NCBI GenBank assembly: GCA_003402345.1
Contig: QFXH01000013.1
Coordinates: 1-64,000 of the forward strand
DNA from: Candidatus Nitrotoga sp. MKT
GTDB lineage: Bacteria > Pseudomonadota > Gammaproteobacteria > Burkholderiales > Gallionellaceae
Reading direction: 5' to 3'
DNA: 64,000 nucleotides
Part shown: positions 43,869 through 54,149 of the stretch, piece after piece
How the letters are laid out: the number at the start of each line of letters is the position of its first letter
Position numbering within the stretch: the first letter of the stretch is position 1
The notes under the pieces: model-generated
Databases searched by the model: none
Told to the model about the DNA's origin: nothing
What the model saw: only the letters and a program-made list of their open reading frames with translations
Made by a program: the position numbers and the translations under genes

Positions 43869-45026
43869 ATGTTTGAAATCGAGAACGTACAACTTCAGGA
43901 CGCGGTAATTAAGGTTATCGGCGTAGGCGGCTGCGGCGGCAATGCCGTGGACCATATGATTGAGAAAGGCGTGCAAGGTGTAGAGTTCATCGTCATTAAT
44001 ACCGATGCCCAAGCGCTCAACCGCAACAAAGCACGCACTCAATTACAGATAGGTGCCACTATTACCAAAGGGTTAGGTGCGGGAGCAATTCCGGATGTTG
44101 GACGAGCCGCTGCCGAAGAAGATCGCGAGCGCATTGCCGATTTGATCCAAGGTGCCAATATGATATTTATCACTGCAGGGATGGGCGGTGGCACGGGTAC
44201 CGGCGCGGCACCCGTAGTAGCCCAGATAGCCAAGGAAATGGACATCCTCACCGTAGCCGTGGTAACCAAACCATTTCTTCACGAAGGCAAACGCATGCGT
44301 TTGGCACAAACTGGCATCGAAGCACTGTGCGAGTCTGTAGACTCACTCATCATCGTACCAAATGAAAAGCTGATGACCGTGCTAGGCGAAGATACTAGTT
44401 TACTGGATGCATTCAGCGCCTCCAACAGTGTGTTACAAGGCGCGGTGGCGGGTATTGCCGAGGTAATTAATGTACCCGGCCTGATGAATGTGGACTTTGC
44501 CGATGTACGCACTCTTATGTCTGAAAACGGTATGGCGATGATGGGATCGGCTACTGCCTCTGGATCGGATCGCGCTAAAGTTGCGGCAGAACGCGCCATG
44601 TCCAGCCCTTTGCTGGAGGACGTTAATTTAGCAGGCGCACGCGGTGTATTAATCAATATCAGCTCCAGTAGTAAACTAACCTTGAGGGAATTCAGGGAAA
44701 TTACCAATAGTGTGCAATTTGCAATTGAAGAAGCCACCGTAATAGTTGGCTCTGTGTTTGATGAGAGCATGGGTGACGAACTGCGAGTGACTATTGTGGC
44801 AACTGGCTTGGGTTCACCACTGGAACGCAAGCAAGCTAAGCCGGAACTTGTTTATGGGAAACGCACAGGCACGCATAATGAACCAATCTTTGTGGGCAAT
44901 TTTAAAGAGCTTGAAATGCCTGCAGTAATACGTAATGGCCGCCACCGCGAAGCAGTCGAAGCGATGAAGCAATCCGGTGTAGACACGCTGGACATTCCGT
45001 CCTTTCTGCGCAAGCAAGCCGATTAA
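43869..45026 (+). CDS. ftsZ: Cell division GTPase FtsZ
   Basis: GGGTGTGAAPVVA tubulin signature. Confidence 0.98.
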   Translation: MFEIENVQLQDAVIKVIGVGGCGGNAVDHMIEKGVQGVEFIVINTDAQALNRNKARTQLQIGATITKGLGAGAIPDVGRAAAEEDRERIADLIQGANMIFITAGMGGGTGTGAAPVVAQIAKEMDILTVAVVTKPFLHEGKRMRLAQTGIEALCESVDSLIIVPNEKLMTVLGEDTSLLDAFSASNSVLQGAVAGIAEVINVPGLMNVDFADVRTLMSENGMAMMGSATASGSDRAKVAAERAMSSPLLEDVNLAGARGVLINISSSSKLTLREFREITNSVQFAIEEATVIVGSVFDESMGDELRVTIVATGLGSPLERKQAKPELVYGKRTGTHNEPIFVGNFKELEMPAVIRNGRHREAVEAMKQSGVDTLDIPSFLRKQAD

Positions 45027-45232
45027 TACCGTTCTGGGAGTGCGAACCCCATCCTTTTCAGCCGTTGCAATCAAAAGGCAGCAGGGTAGCGGACGACAAA
45101 TTTGTTTCAATGAAAAGGGGTACGCACCTTGCGGTTTGCTTCAAGAACCCTGCACAACATCAGTATAATCAGTGCCCGAATGAACTATGTTAAAATTAAA
45201 AACGAAATTATTTATAACTTTCTTAAAGCAAC

Positions 45233-46144
45233 ATGGTTAAGCAACGTACATTAAAAAACTCGGTGCATGCTACTGGGGTAGGGCTGCATACTGGTGAGCG
45301 AGTTAATCTTACTTTGTCTCCCGCACCGGCAAACAGTGGTATTGTATTTCGCCGGGTAGATGTTATACCAATGGTAGTAATACGCGCTGAAGCGCATACT
45401 GTACATGATACCCGCCTGTCCACCTGCCTGGAAGTAAACGGCACCCGTGTAGCCACTATTGAACATCTAATGTCCGCTTTTGCCGGACTTGGTGTGGACA
45501 ACGCCTTTGTTGATTTGACTAGCACAGAAGTGCCAATTATGGACGGAAGCGCCGGGACATTTATTTTCCTTTTGCAATCTGCGGGCATCATCGAACAATC
45601 TGCGGCAAAGAAATTCATCCGCATCAAAAAAATAATAGAAATCAAGGATGGTGACAAATGGGTACGCTTCGAACCATTCAACGGTTACAAACTTAACATT
45701 ACTATTAATTTTTCCCATCCTGTATTTACCTCTACCAAACAGCATGTGACGATAGATTTAGGGGAACACTCTTATATCAAAGAAGTGAGCCGGGCCCGCA
45801 CCTTCGGTTTCATGCATGACGTTGAGCATATGCGAGCTCAAGGATTGGCACTGGGTGGCAATTTAGACAATGCCATCATGATGGATGAATATCGCGTCAT
45901 CAACCCAGATGGGCTGCGCTTTGAGGACGAATTTGTCAAACACAAAATTTTAGATGCTATTGGCGATCTATATTTGCTCGGACATCCATTGATCGGCGCT
46001 TTCTCTGGCTATAAATCTGGCCATGCCCTCAACAATGCCTTGCTACGCACCTTGCTTGCCGATGAACAGGCGTGGGAATTCGTAACTTTCAACAAGGCCG
46101 AGGAAGCACCGGCATTCCTGCGCTTACAATTGCAAACTGCCTAA
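45233..46144 (+). CDS. lpxC: UDP-3-O-acyl-GlcNAc deacetylase LpxC
   Basis: [28 protein letters not shown]...[14 protein letters not shown]. Confidence 0.98.
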   Translation: MVKQRTLKNSVHATGVGLHTGERVNLTLSPAPANSGIVFRRVDVIPMVVIRAEAHTVHDTRLSTCLEVNGTRVATIEHLMSAFAGLGVDNAFVDLTSTEVPIMDGSAGTFIFLLQSAGIIEQSAAKKFIRIKKIIEIKDGDKWVRFEPFNGYKLNITINFSHPVFTSTKQHVTIDLGEHSYIKEVSRARTFGFMHDVEHMRAQGLALGGNLDNAIMMDEYRVINPDGLRFEDEFVKHKILDAIGDLYLLGHPLIGAFSGYKSGHALNNALLRTLLADEQAWEFVTFNKAEEAPAFLRLQLQTA

Positions 46145-46242
46145 TTCGTCATCAAGCAGTCACTTTCCGACCCATCTTCAACAAGCGCAACAAGAATTAA
46201 GAGGCGTTAAATTCACCTACTCAACTGCTAAAGGTAAATACT

Positions 46243-46443
46243 TTGCTCATTCTGCGTCTGCTGCTCGTCCTAGTCGCTCTTTTCATTATCTTTTCCGTCG
46301 GGGCGTATACGGTTACCCGCAATCGCCGCTATCTAAACCTAGCCTGGCAAATAGTGCGCTTCGTAATTTTTATGCTGTTGATATTTGCCGTGCTATTTTT
46401 ATTAGAACGTTATGTTTTAATAGGCTGGCACATTTTTGTTTAG
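46243..46443 (+). CDS. Small two-TM membrane protein, hypothetical
   Basis: 66 aa from TTG start; LLVLVALFIIFSVGAYTVTRNRRYLNLAWQIVRFVIFMLLIFAVLFLLERYVL. Confidence 0.6.
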   Translation: MLILRLLLVLVALFIIFSVGAYTVTRNRRYLNLAWQIVRFVIFMLLIFAVLFLLERYVLIGWHIFV

Positions 46444-46684
46444 AACTAGTCAGCACCACAAAACCACGTAAATTTGAGCAAATTTCCCAAGAACACATAC
46501 TTCGGCTGAAACCAGATCAAAAACTAATCCGGGTAAACAAAAGTTACCAGCAGCGCCAAGCAAGGCAGCATTACTCTGTTGAAATGCTACAAGCGCATAT
46601 TAAAACTATTGTTTCTATAAGAAAATTGTATATCCAAATTGAAATTAGACCGATGCTCAACATGAAAGCCAAGCGTTAGAGAAC

Positions 46685-47086
46685 TCAATGTATGGAGCTT
46701 GCAGAATCCTTATCGAGATGTTGCACAAACTTTGCAGCAGCCTTTAGCACGTCGTCGAGAGGAATGATAAATGTTAGTTCAACCTCACCCATAAATACCC
46801 GCACAGCGCATTCAGTAGTGGTTCGGCCAATGGCTAATTCAATATGCTGCGCAGGAAGCGCACTTTTAGGTCCAGACCAAGATTTTACTTTTAAATCCGG
46901 CTCTTTTGCCCATTTCGATGCAAGTCCAAGAACTGGATATATCAAAGCATTCAATCCTTCCGGATTAATAATAAATTCTGTTTCAGCGCCATTAGTATCT
47001 GTTAATGCAAGACAAATTACATTACTTGCATCGGTAGGGTATGTTCGAACTGAAGCTATTGGTCTTAATGGTTTTTCATTTGACAT
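46685..47086 (-). CDS. Hypothetical soluble protein, 133 aa
   Basis: Continuous ORF without TM; SVRTYPTDASNVICLALTDTNGAETEFIINPEGLNALIYPVLGLASKWA. Confidence 0.65.
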   Translation of the reverse strand: MSNEKPLRPIASVRTYPTDASNVICLALTDTNGAETEFIINPEGLNALIYPVLGLASKWAKEPDLKVKSWSGPKSALPAQHIELAIGRTTTECAVRVFMGEVELTFIIPLDDVLKAAAKFVQHLDKDSASSIH

Positions 47087-47340
47087 TTTTTTCCTAACAG
47101 CAGAAGTGTTAATTTAACTTTTAATATTTAGTTGATAACGCCTCGCCACGAACACAACCGCGAAGAGATACCACTAGGAGTGAAATATTCAAACCAGAAT
47201 TAAAGCGTTAGCATTATATTGTCTCTACGCTAGGCACACAATGCTGTTTGTAGGGAATACTTGCATAGGAAATGTCTTTTGGATATACTTAGTCGAAGAG
47301 TGGCAATGGTTATTTTGAATAACGACAAAGGAGTAATACC

Positions 47341-47451
47341 ATGGAAGTATTGGTTCCCATAATGATTTTCGGCATTGGCATTATTATCGCCACAACTTTG
47401 GCTGGTTTAGGTATTCAACGGATTGTAGAAAGTCAAAAGGGTAATAAATAA
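47341..47451 (+). CDS. 36-aa single-TM miniprotein
   Basis: SD AAAGGAG before ATG; MEVLVPIMIFGIGIIIATTLAGLGIQRIVESQKGNK*; below ORF-track length cutoff. Confidence 0.55.
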   Translation: MEVLVPIMIFGIGIIIATTLAGLGIQRIVESQKGNK

Positions 47452-47576
47452 ATATTATCCAGCTTTCTATAATAGAAATTCTCAAAACGACAAGAACACT
47501 TTTCCTGTTATTCGCATAGGCACGGCCCCGTATGTAGCCGTGCTTTCGTTATTGAAGCATCACGCCTACACTTCCC

Positions 47577-48095
47577 ATGCATTTAAACAACACTGAACTC
47601 CCTCACTTAATTAAGTTTTTGGTGGTTTCCACAATTTCTTTTTTTTTCGGTGCAATGCATGGCATGTTGCAAGTGATTCCATCCATACGAGCCTGGCTGG
47701 ATTCTATTGGCAGCCCTTACGGTGGTCCTGGGCACATGATAGATCCCTTGGCACATGCACACATAAACTTAATCGGAGGACTAGTAATATTGGCAATGGG
47801 AACCATGTATTATTTGTTGCCCATTATTAGCGGAAAGACAATTTACTCTTTGCGCTTGATAAATCACTCGTTTTGGTGGACAACGATAGGAGTGTTTTAT
47901 TTTTATACTACGCAAGTGGTATTCGGCATATTGGAAGGTAATTTATTATTAGAAAATAACCTACAAGCCATGGCACAAGTGCACCGCTTTTATGGACCTA
48001 TCGTAGCCAGTGCAGGAATGATTATGGCGACAGGTTTTTGCATCTATCTTGCTAACGTCTTATTCACGCTTAAAAATAACGACCGAAATCCTTAA
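47577..48095 (+). CDS. Short heme-copper oxidase subunit I-like membrane protein
   Basis: 172 aa, about five TM; HAHINLIGGLVILAMGTMYYLLPIISGK...QVHRFYGPIVASAGMIMATGF. Confidence 0.6.
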   Translation: MHLNNTELPHLIKFLVVSTISFFFGAMHGMLQVIPSIRAWLDSIGSPYGGPGHMIDPLAHAHINLIGGLVILAMGTMYYLLPIISGKTIYSLRLINHSFWWTTIGVFYFYTTQVVFGILEGNLLLENNLQAMAQVHRFYGPIVASAGMIMATGFCIYLANVLFTLKNNDRNP

Positions 48096-48108
48096 GAGTT
48101 GTTAATTG

Positions 48109-48537
48109 CTAAAGCGATAATTTCAACGGGAAACGCAGAACTCCTTCAACGCCGTTGCGTTTCATCTGCACCTGTAACACCGATCTAGTTCCTGGAGCGA
48201 CTTTCGCCGCCCTACGGTAAACCCCTACCTCTCCATCCTGTATTGCCTGTATCCATTGATCTTGGTCGTCAGTGCGCACCGAAACCATAACATTATGGAT
48301 CGGTCCACGCTCACCAGTCACTATCACCAAAAACTCGTTCACCCCAGGACGCGGTGGGCTAGGCCTGGATTCGACTCGTACCTCCGCATCCTGCCATTTT
48401 TGCGGTTGCGTATCAGCAACTCGGTCTCCACCACATGCTACTAGTAGCAGCAAAAAAAATAGCTTAATGTGTTTTACGTTTGCGCTCCGCAGTAAGTTAA
48501 CCGGGGGATACGAATTATTTTTCTGCATTGAGTTCAT
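48109..48537 (-). CDS. FixH/YtkA-like lipoprotein
   Basis: Signal with lipobox LLLLLVACGG; PSPPRPGVNEFLVIVTGERGPIHNVMVSVRT Ig-like domain; start likely 48537 or 48528 rather than 48651. Confidence 0.6.
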   Translation of the reverse strand: MNSMQKNNSYPPVNLLRSANVKHIKLFFLLLLVACGGDRVADTQPQKWQDAEVRVESRPSPPRPGVNEFLVIVTGERGPIHNVMVSVRTDDQDQWIQAIQDGEVGVYRRAAKVAPGTRSVLQVQMKRNGVEGVLRFPLKLSL

Positions 48538-48946
48538 GGGATTGTTCTTTATTATTTTTGTCTGAATCCAACGTACCGCCAATCGACGATCCATATAGAT
48601 TAACCATGAACCGAACAAAAGCACTTCCGGCTGCGACATAAAACAAAGCAATGATGAACCCCCAGTCTACCCAAGGACGCTCATCACCCGGGCGGAGACC
48701 CCAAAAAGGGAAACTCAAACCTACCGCAACCAGTAACACCGCAACAGTCACTCCTATAAACCAATAGGGTATTTTTTTTTGCGATTCCGGAATGCTTTCT
48801 ACCAGCTCCCAATCTTCAAGCCCGCGTTTAGCCATACGTTCTTCATCAGAAGCATAGCCAAAACAATCATCCGGCTTCTCGCCCCAGCGCGGCTCATCTA
48901 CTTTCGATAAACCTTGAGATTTTTCACCAATATCGCTAGCGATCAC
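48515..48946 (-). CDS. Two-TM membrane protein, hypothetical; similar layout to 57060-57722
   Basis: 143 aa; ...SFPFWGLRPGDERPWVDWGFIIALFYVAAGSAFVRFMVNLYG. Confidence 0.75.
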   Translation of the reverse strand: MIASDIGEKSQGLSKVDEPRWGEKPDDCFGYASDEERMAKRGLEDWELVESIPESQKKIPYWFIGVTVAVLLVAVGLSFPFWGLRPGDERPWVDWGFIIALFYVAAGSAFVRFMVNLYGSSIGGTLDSDKNNKEQSHELNAEK

Positions 48947-50283
48947 AGCTTCCTCCTTTGTTCAGAAAAATGTTGAACAGGGAATCGCCTCATCCAGGTG
49001 TCACCTGCAGAAACTTCCACCACAACAGAATATAACCCTCGTGGTAAATCCTGCGCGATGGAGAGCATAAGCGATTCTCGCCCGACTGGTGATAATTTAA
49101 TATCCTTGGCGCTAAGCTGGTAACTACCCGGTGGCAAACCTAACACACGCACATGTAGCTCCGCTGAACGGTACAATTTATTGGAAAGTGCAATACGATA
49201 TTCTTGAACCGTGCGACCTTGCTGAATATCCGCATTGCCTACTGCTACATGATAAGGTTGATATGACCACAATCCCCAAATAAACATCACTCCACCCAGC
49301 ACTACAAAAGGAGTCGTCCAACCCATTCGGGCAAACAAAGAAATTGCGATGCCACGAAATTTATTTACATTTTTATTCGTGCGCTCAAGCATATCAAAAC
49401 GTAATAGCCCAGGGACTCCTTGCTTTTTATGCAAGCGATTGCAAGCATCAACGCAATCGCCGCAATTAATACAACTGTCATAAATATCAGTTTTGCGCGG
49501 ATCCAAATCGATAAAACAAGAAGTAACACAATAATTACACTTAGCGCATTCATCGCTGCGACTGGCATCGTATGCTATATGCAAAGTCTGCTTGGTTTTA
49601 AACGAATGCATCCAAACTCTGTAAATACAGGCGTAGCGGCACCAAAAATGTCTTATTAACGCAATATCTATGAAAATGATCACGACACATACCGCGTAAA
49701 TCCAATGTAGCGATCCCGCCAACTTGGTATTTTCTTGCAGTGTTACAAAAGACCACACCACACTTGGCGGATAGAAATAAAATAATGGGATTAGCGCAAA
49801 AAACATAGCAGCCCCCAAAAATGCAACCCCAAGTAACATCCAATTCACAATTTTATTCTTGGCTCCTGCCACGCGCGGCGCTTCACCAGTTAAACTTACT
49901 TCAGCATGCTTACCTAATAGTTTGCGTGTAAGATTGTTAGCCCACTCAGCCATACTATTTTGAGGGCAAACCCAACCACAAAACACAGTACCTGCTGTCG
50001 AGTACAGTAACACCAAACTACTCGCCAAAAAAAGCCATGCCCCGGTTACCAAGGCAAAATCAGCCAACCATATCTGCCGATCAAGCACAACAAAAGCAGC
50101 CGCACTTGGATCGATTCGGAATAGACCACTAGCCGGAATTAGTACAATAAGGATCAGAGCCAGCATCTGCACTAACCGCCGCTTCCAACGGAATTCAGAA
50201 TGAGTAGGTTTGGAACCTACAGCCGTGCCGATAACCTTGACCGGGATACTCGAAATGGATTTATATTTGACGCCGCTGGCCAT
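48943..50283 (-). CDS. ccoG: Cytochrome c oxidase accessory protein CcoG/RdxA/FixG
   Basis: FCGWVCPQN; ferredoxin motifs CAKCNYCVTSC and CINCGDCVDAC; C-terminal IG-like domain. Confidence 0.92.
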   Translation of the reverse strand: MASGVKYKSISSIPVKVIGTAVGSKPTHSEFRWKRRLVQMLALILIVLIPASGLFRIDPSAAAFVVLDRQIWLADFALVTGAWLFLASSLVLLYSTAGTVFCGWVCPQNSMAEWANNLTRKLLGKHAEVSLTGEAPRVAGAKNKIVNWMLLGVAFLGAAMFFALIPLFYFYPPSVVWSFVTLQENTKLAGSLHWIYAVCVVIIFIDIALIRHFWCRYACIYRVWMHSFKTKQTLHIAYDASRSDECAKCNYCVTSCFIDLDPRKTDIYDSCINCGDCVDACNRLHKKQGVPGLLRFDMLERTNKNVNKFRGIAISLFARMGWTTPFVVLGGVMFIWGLWSYQPYHVAVGNADIQQGRTVQEYRIALSNKLYRSAELHVRVLGLPPGSYQLSAKDIKLSPVGRESLMLSIAQDLPRGLYSVVVEVSAGDTWMRRFPVQHFSEQRRKL

Positions 50284-50292
50284 AATGTTAAG

Positions 50293-52908
50293 TTAATTCC
50301 CCGTCGCATTTGCTTCACGGTCAAGTGGGCTCAGCTCCAGCAAGTGCACACGGCTAATCTCCGCATGAGTATCACCAGCATTTCGCTCAATTCGCCACAA
50401 TGCACGCACCGCCTCTACGTGATATGGATTAAGACGCAAAATTTTCTGCAACGCCTCTTTCTCACTCAAACCATGCTCGCGCGCCTGCGCTAAAGATGAA
50501 AACATATTATCAGCCAACGCATAAGCAATCCAGCGATCTTTTGCATTCGCCTTATAAGCCAAGTGCGTCAGTTGGTTAGCCTGTTGCGTTGTGCCACGCG
50601 CAGCCGCAAGCCAGCTTCGCGTCATCAGCTCGCTCGCTACGTAAGCGCGTTCGAAAGCCTCTTTGTCATGGTCACGAATGCCAAGCAAATTTGCAGCGGC
50701 TTCCATTTTAGGCCTGGTTTTCAACAAAACCAGTAATAATTTTGCCACATCTAATTCACCAGCGTAGCGCGCGCGCGGCAGACGAAATTCAATCACTGGC
50801 GACCACTCGTCTTGCACCTGTTCCTGGCTAACCGGCAGTGGCCCCCAATAGCGTCCGAGCCAAGTCCATCCACCTTCGCCCGCAGTCGCCTCATCCTGTT
50901 GTTCCAAGGACAAACGTTGCAAGTTAAGCAGCAATCCCTGCGCACCCATAAATTTCTGCCGTGGGCCGACCAAGGCTAAATGCATTCCATCTAGAAATAT
51001 TTGCGCATCTGGGAAAACCCGTCGAAAGCTATTAAAAATTACGTTCAAAGATTTATTGTCAAATTGATTGAGCGCCAACCACTGAACAAATAGCCCATTT
51101 TCACTTAGGCGATTACGCACGCGCTGAAATTGCTGTACTGATAATAAAGAACTTGAACCTGCCAAATCTGGATGAAACACGTCACCAATTATGACGTCGT
51201 ATTGATCCCGGCTCGCGCTTAAAAAATGCCGTACATCGTCACGTTCCACTTTAGTTTTGCGCAGTACGTTGCGGTTTAATGGGGCAAACCAGCTCGCTGC
51301 GGAATTAATCGCGCCTTGTGACAACTCAACAGCACTACGATCTAAATTAGGAAACGCTAGAGAACCAGCCACAGAAATTCCGGTACCCAATCCGAGAAAT
51401 AATACCGAGCGAGGCTGCTCATGCAAAAGCAATGGAAGACGCGCTTGATTAGACTGCACAAACACCGCTGTAGGATCAGTTGAAGCATCCATTCTCTGCA
51501 AATCAGTCAGCAACACACGCTGCCCGTCTTGTTGCTCCACCACGTGAGTCATCGAAATGGCGTCTTCATAAAAATATAAATCCCTGCTCCCCGCTTGCGC
51601 CTGAGGTAATAACATATTGACTGGCGGTAACTTTACAACTGGCCACGCTGCCATTAAAAAAAATGGTACAGCAAGCCATGCGGTACGCGACTGCGCCCAA
51701 GTTAAACCCAAGATCAACAACGCCGAAGCTGCCACCGCCACAGTAGCAGCGCTGCCCCAAAGCGGAATCAGTACCACTCCCGCAACTATCGCGCCGAGTG
51801 CGGCACCCAGTGAATTAACTCCATATAACCATACCCCACCGCCATTCGAGCGGCTGTTTAATAAAGGCAACCACGCTCCAAGCGCCAGAGTAACTGGCAA
51901 AGTTATCAGCGCGAGAAGTAACCCTTGCATTCTCAATGCTTCAGATAAAGAAGCAAACTCAGCTCGCTCCACCCATGCCGAAAGCGCAGGAAGCAACCAT
52001 AAACTTAAGATAGTGAATCCTCCAGCAGCAATGGGCAAGATTACAAACCACGCTTGTCTGTGCTGGCGCGGCGCGATCAAGCTGCCTATACCAATACCCA
52101 ACAGAAATGATGCCAAAATCACTGTCAGCACATACTCGGTACGTAGCATCACCATGCCGAATAAGCGCGTCCAAGCTATTTGCAAGATCAAACTTGCCGC
52201 ACCGATTCCGGCATAGGCGAACAGAAAAGCTAAACGAGGTCGGTTTACCCTAACACTTTTCTCGGTAACCTGTACTGTGGCGTACCGCGATGAAAGCAAC
52301 AACAGCGCAATAACTCCAACACAACCAATCGCGGCAACCACTCTAACCGCCCAGATCCAGCCCAAAGTCGGCAGCAACCAAAGTGGTAAGAGTGCGCCAC
52401 AAGCAGCGCCTAGCGTATTAAAACCGTAAATCTTCCCCAGTTGCTCCGGCCTATTTCCCAGAGATGCTAAAATTAACGGAAACCCTGCCCCCATGATGAA
52501 AGCTGGGAACAGCAACAAACACAATGCAACACTAGCAATAAGGCCATACCATTGAAATAATGAAAGTTGTGCTGCCGCGTATTCCATTCCCGCCGAGGTC
52601 ATTTGCAGAATCAAAGGCAAGAGTAAAGCGTAAACAGCAATACCACCTTCCAATGCAGCAAGCAACAACAACGGTCTTTTGATTTGGGAAGCCCGGCGTA
52701 CCGCAAACAAACTTCCCGCCCCCAACCCTCCCATAAATGCAGCGACGGTCAGCACCACCGCAAAAATACTCACACCGAATTGCAAAGAAAGTATGCGCGC
52801 CCACAATACCTCGTATGCCACGCTAGTCAGACCAAATAATCCATACAGCGCTGCCAGCGGCCAATAACTACACTTTAAAATTATTGATTCTGACTCTTTA
52901 ACTAGCAT
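50293..52908 (-). CDS. Polytopic (MFS-like) membrane protein fused to spermidine-synthase-like methyltransferase fold domain
   Basis: 871 aa; N-terminal TM blocks; C-terminal VLFLGLGTGISVAGSLAFPNLDRSAVELSQGAINSAASWF...DDVRHFLSASRDQYDVIIGDVFHPDLAGSSSLLSVQQFQRVRNRL. Confidence 0.88.
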   Translation of the reverse strand: MLVKESESIILKCSYWPLAALYGLFGLTSVAYEVLWARILSLQFGVSIFAVVLTVAAFMGGLGAGSLFAVRRASQIKRPLLLLAALEGGIAVYALLLPLILQMTSAGMEYAAAQLSLFQWYGLIASVALCLLLFPAFIMGAGFPLILASLGNRPEQLGKIYGFNTLGAACGALLPLWLLPTLGWIWAVRVVAAIGCVGVIALLLLSSRYATVQVTEKSVRVNRPRLAFLFAYAGIGAASLILQIAWTRLFGMVMLRTEYVLTVILASFLLGIGIGSLIAPRQHRQAWFVILPIAAGGFTILSLWLLPALSAWVERAEFASLSEALRMQGLLLALITLPVTLALGAWLPLLNSRSNGGGVWLYGVNSLGAALGAIVAGVVLIPLWGSAATVAVAASALLILGLTWAQSRTAWLAVPFFLMAAWPVVKLPPVNMLLPQAQAGSRDLYFYEDAISMTHVVEQQDGQRVLLTDLQRMDASTDPTAVFVQSNQARLPLLLHEQPRSVLFLGLGTGISVAGSLAFPNLDRSAVELSQGAINSAASWFAPLNRNVLRKTKVERDDVRHFLSASRDQYDVIIGDVFHPDLAGSSSLLSVQQFQRVRNRLSENGLFVQWLALNQFDNKSLNVIFNSFRRVFPDAQIFLDGMHLALVGPRQKFMGAQGLLLNLQRLSLEQQDEATAGEGGWTWLGRYWGPLPVSQEQVQDEWSPVIEFRLPRARYAGELDVAKLLLVLLKTRPKMEAAANLLGIRDHDKEAFERAYVASELMTRSWLAAARGTTQQANQLTHLAYKANAKDRWIAYALADNMFSSLAQAREHGLSEKEALQKILRLNPYHVEAVRALWRIERNAGDTHAEISRVHLLELSPLDREANATGN

Positions 52909-52999
52909 AAAGTGACCTTAAAATGGAGCGCATATCATTAAAACATACTAATAACAGCGCATAAATGTGTGATCTACATTTGTAGCCGTAAAGCATCGT

Positions 53000-53330
53000 A
53001 TTGCCCGCATAATTTCCTACAGACTTCATGCGATCAAGAATATCTTCAGCTTTCCGCAGTAGAGCAGCATGCGGATACAATAGCCCTGGAACTTACGAAA
53101 GCGGCGTACGTTTGCTTTAATTATCTGTATGTAGGAATTGAAAGCCTCGGCGGCAGTATTGCCGATGTAGTGGCAAGCGCAATTATGCAAGCGCGGTATT
53201 ATTACTTTGACTGGCCCTCTAATCGACTACGCACAGCACTAGCCACCCACACTTCAAGTAACGCTGAACGGTTGCGATGTAGCGATAACGCCATAATTTG
53301 ATCAAATCTTCTTTGATGCTCCAGGCTCGA
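53000..53330 (-). pseudogene. Degraded transposase remnant (ISL3-like C-terminus)
   Basis: Minus strand: HNCACHYIGNTAAEAFNSYIQIIKANVRRFRKFQGYCIRMLLYCGKLKIF (compare N..AEAFNxKIK...RGFRN...RILFYCG). Confidence 0.4.
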
Positions 53331-53508
53331 CTGATCTTAAAAATTATCTGATGCAAAGAACAAAAGCCAGCCGGTCAGCATTGCATCTAAACAAATAGAC
53401 TTTGCAGTGAACATTTCCGTTTAAGCCAAGCGAGAATGTATTTACTATCACAACAGCTTTACCGAAGAACTAGCTAAGCGGGTAATGAAAGAGCGGATAT
53501 GTAATGAA

Positions 53509-53898
53509 TTAAAAAGGATAAAACCAAATAACACCCACAATAGCATGTACAAAAGCCAACGTGACAGTAAGCCCGGCAGAAATCATATGCAACACAAATA
53601 CTTGTTTACCATATATTCCCATAGCAATACCCAATGCCCCGGTAATTAAAAGCAAGATTAACAACGGCACGCCCAATAAAAACATAGTTAAATGCTTCTT
53701 TTGTATAGTTGAAGGCCTATCTATTTTAATCTGGCTAGCTTGCTGTTCAAATGCCTCCATCACCTTAGTGCTCTCACCCTGCTGAACGTTATCATTAGCT
53801 TGCGCATTTGGTATAACACAAAATAAAAAAAACATCGCTGTAATCAGCCAGCACACGACTAAATTTGGGTAGAAGGCACCCCTTACACTCGCCATCAT
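53509..53898 (-). CDS. Hypothetical membrane protein of the cbb3-type locus
   Basis: 129 aa; signal peptide plus two TM segments; overlaps upstream gene start (ATGA). Confidence 0.7.
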   Translation of the reverse strand: MMASVRGAFYPNLVVCWLITAMFFLFCVIPNAQANDNVQQGESTKVMEAFEQQASQIKIDRPSTIQKKHLTMFLLGVPLLILLLITGALGIAMGIYGKQVFVLHMISAGLTVTLAFVHAIVGVIWFYPF

Positions 53899-54149
53899 TT
53901 ATCACTCTCGACTGAAATTGTCTGTTGATCTTCCTGAGCAGCTTTGCTTTCCGCATAATGCCATGTCAACACCGCCATCAAAATAAAGGGGACAAAAAGA
54001 ACACCCAACAGGAATAAAAAAATAAACCAGAGCGTATCAATATGCACGTGAAGAAAGCGATAACTATCCACTGCATAACTCATTTTCACCAAAGACAATG
54101 AGAAACCAAGAACCATCCCCAAGTGCCGCAAGATCTTGAGCACTTTCAC
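53895..54149 (-). CDS. Hypothetical small membrane protein of the cbb3-type locus
   Basis: 84 aa; two hydrophobic segments; overlaps neighbouring genes. Confidence 0.7.
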   Translation of the reverse strand: MKVLKILRHLGMVLGFSLSLVKMSYAVDSYRFLHVHIDTLWFIFLFLLGVLFVPFILMAVLTWHYAESKAAQEDQQTISVESDK

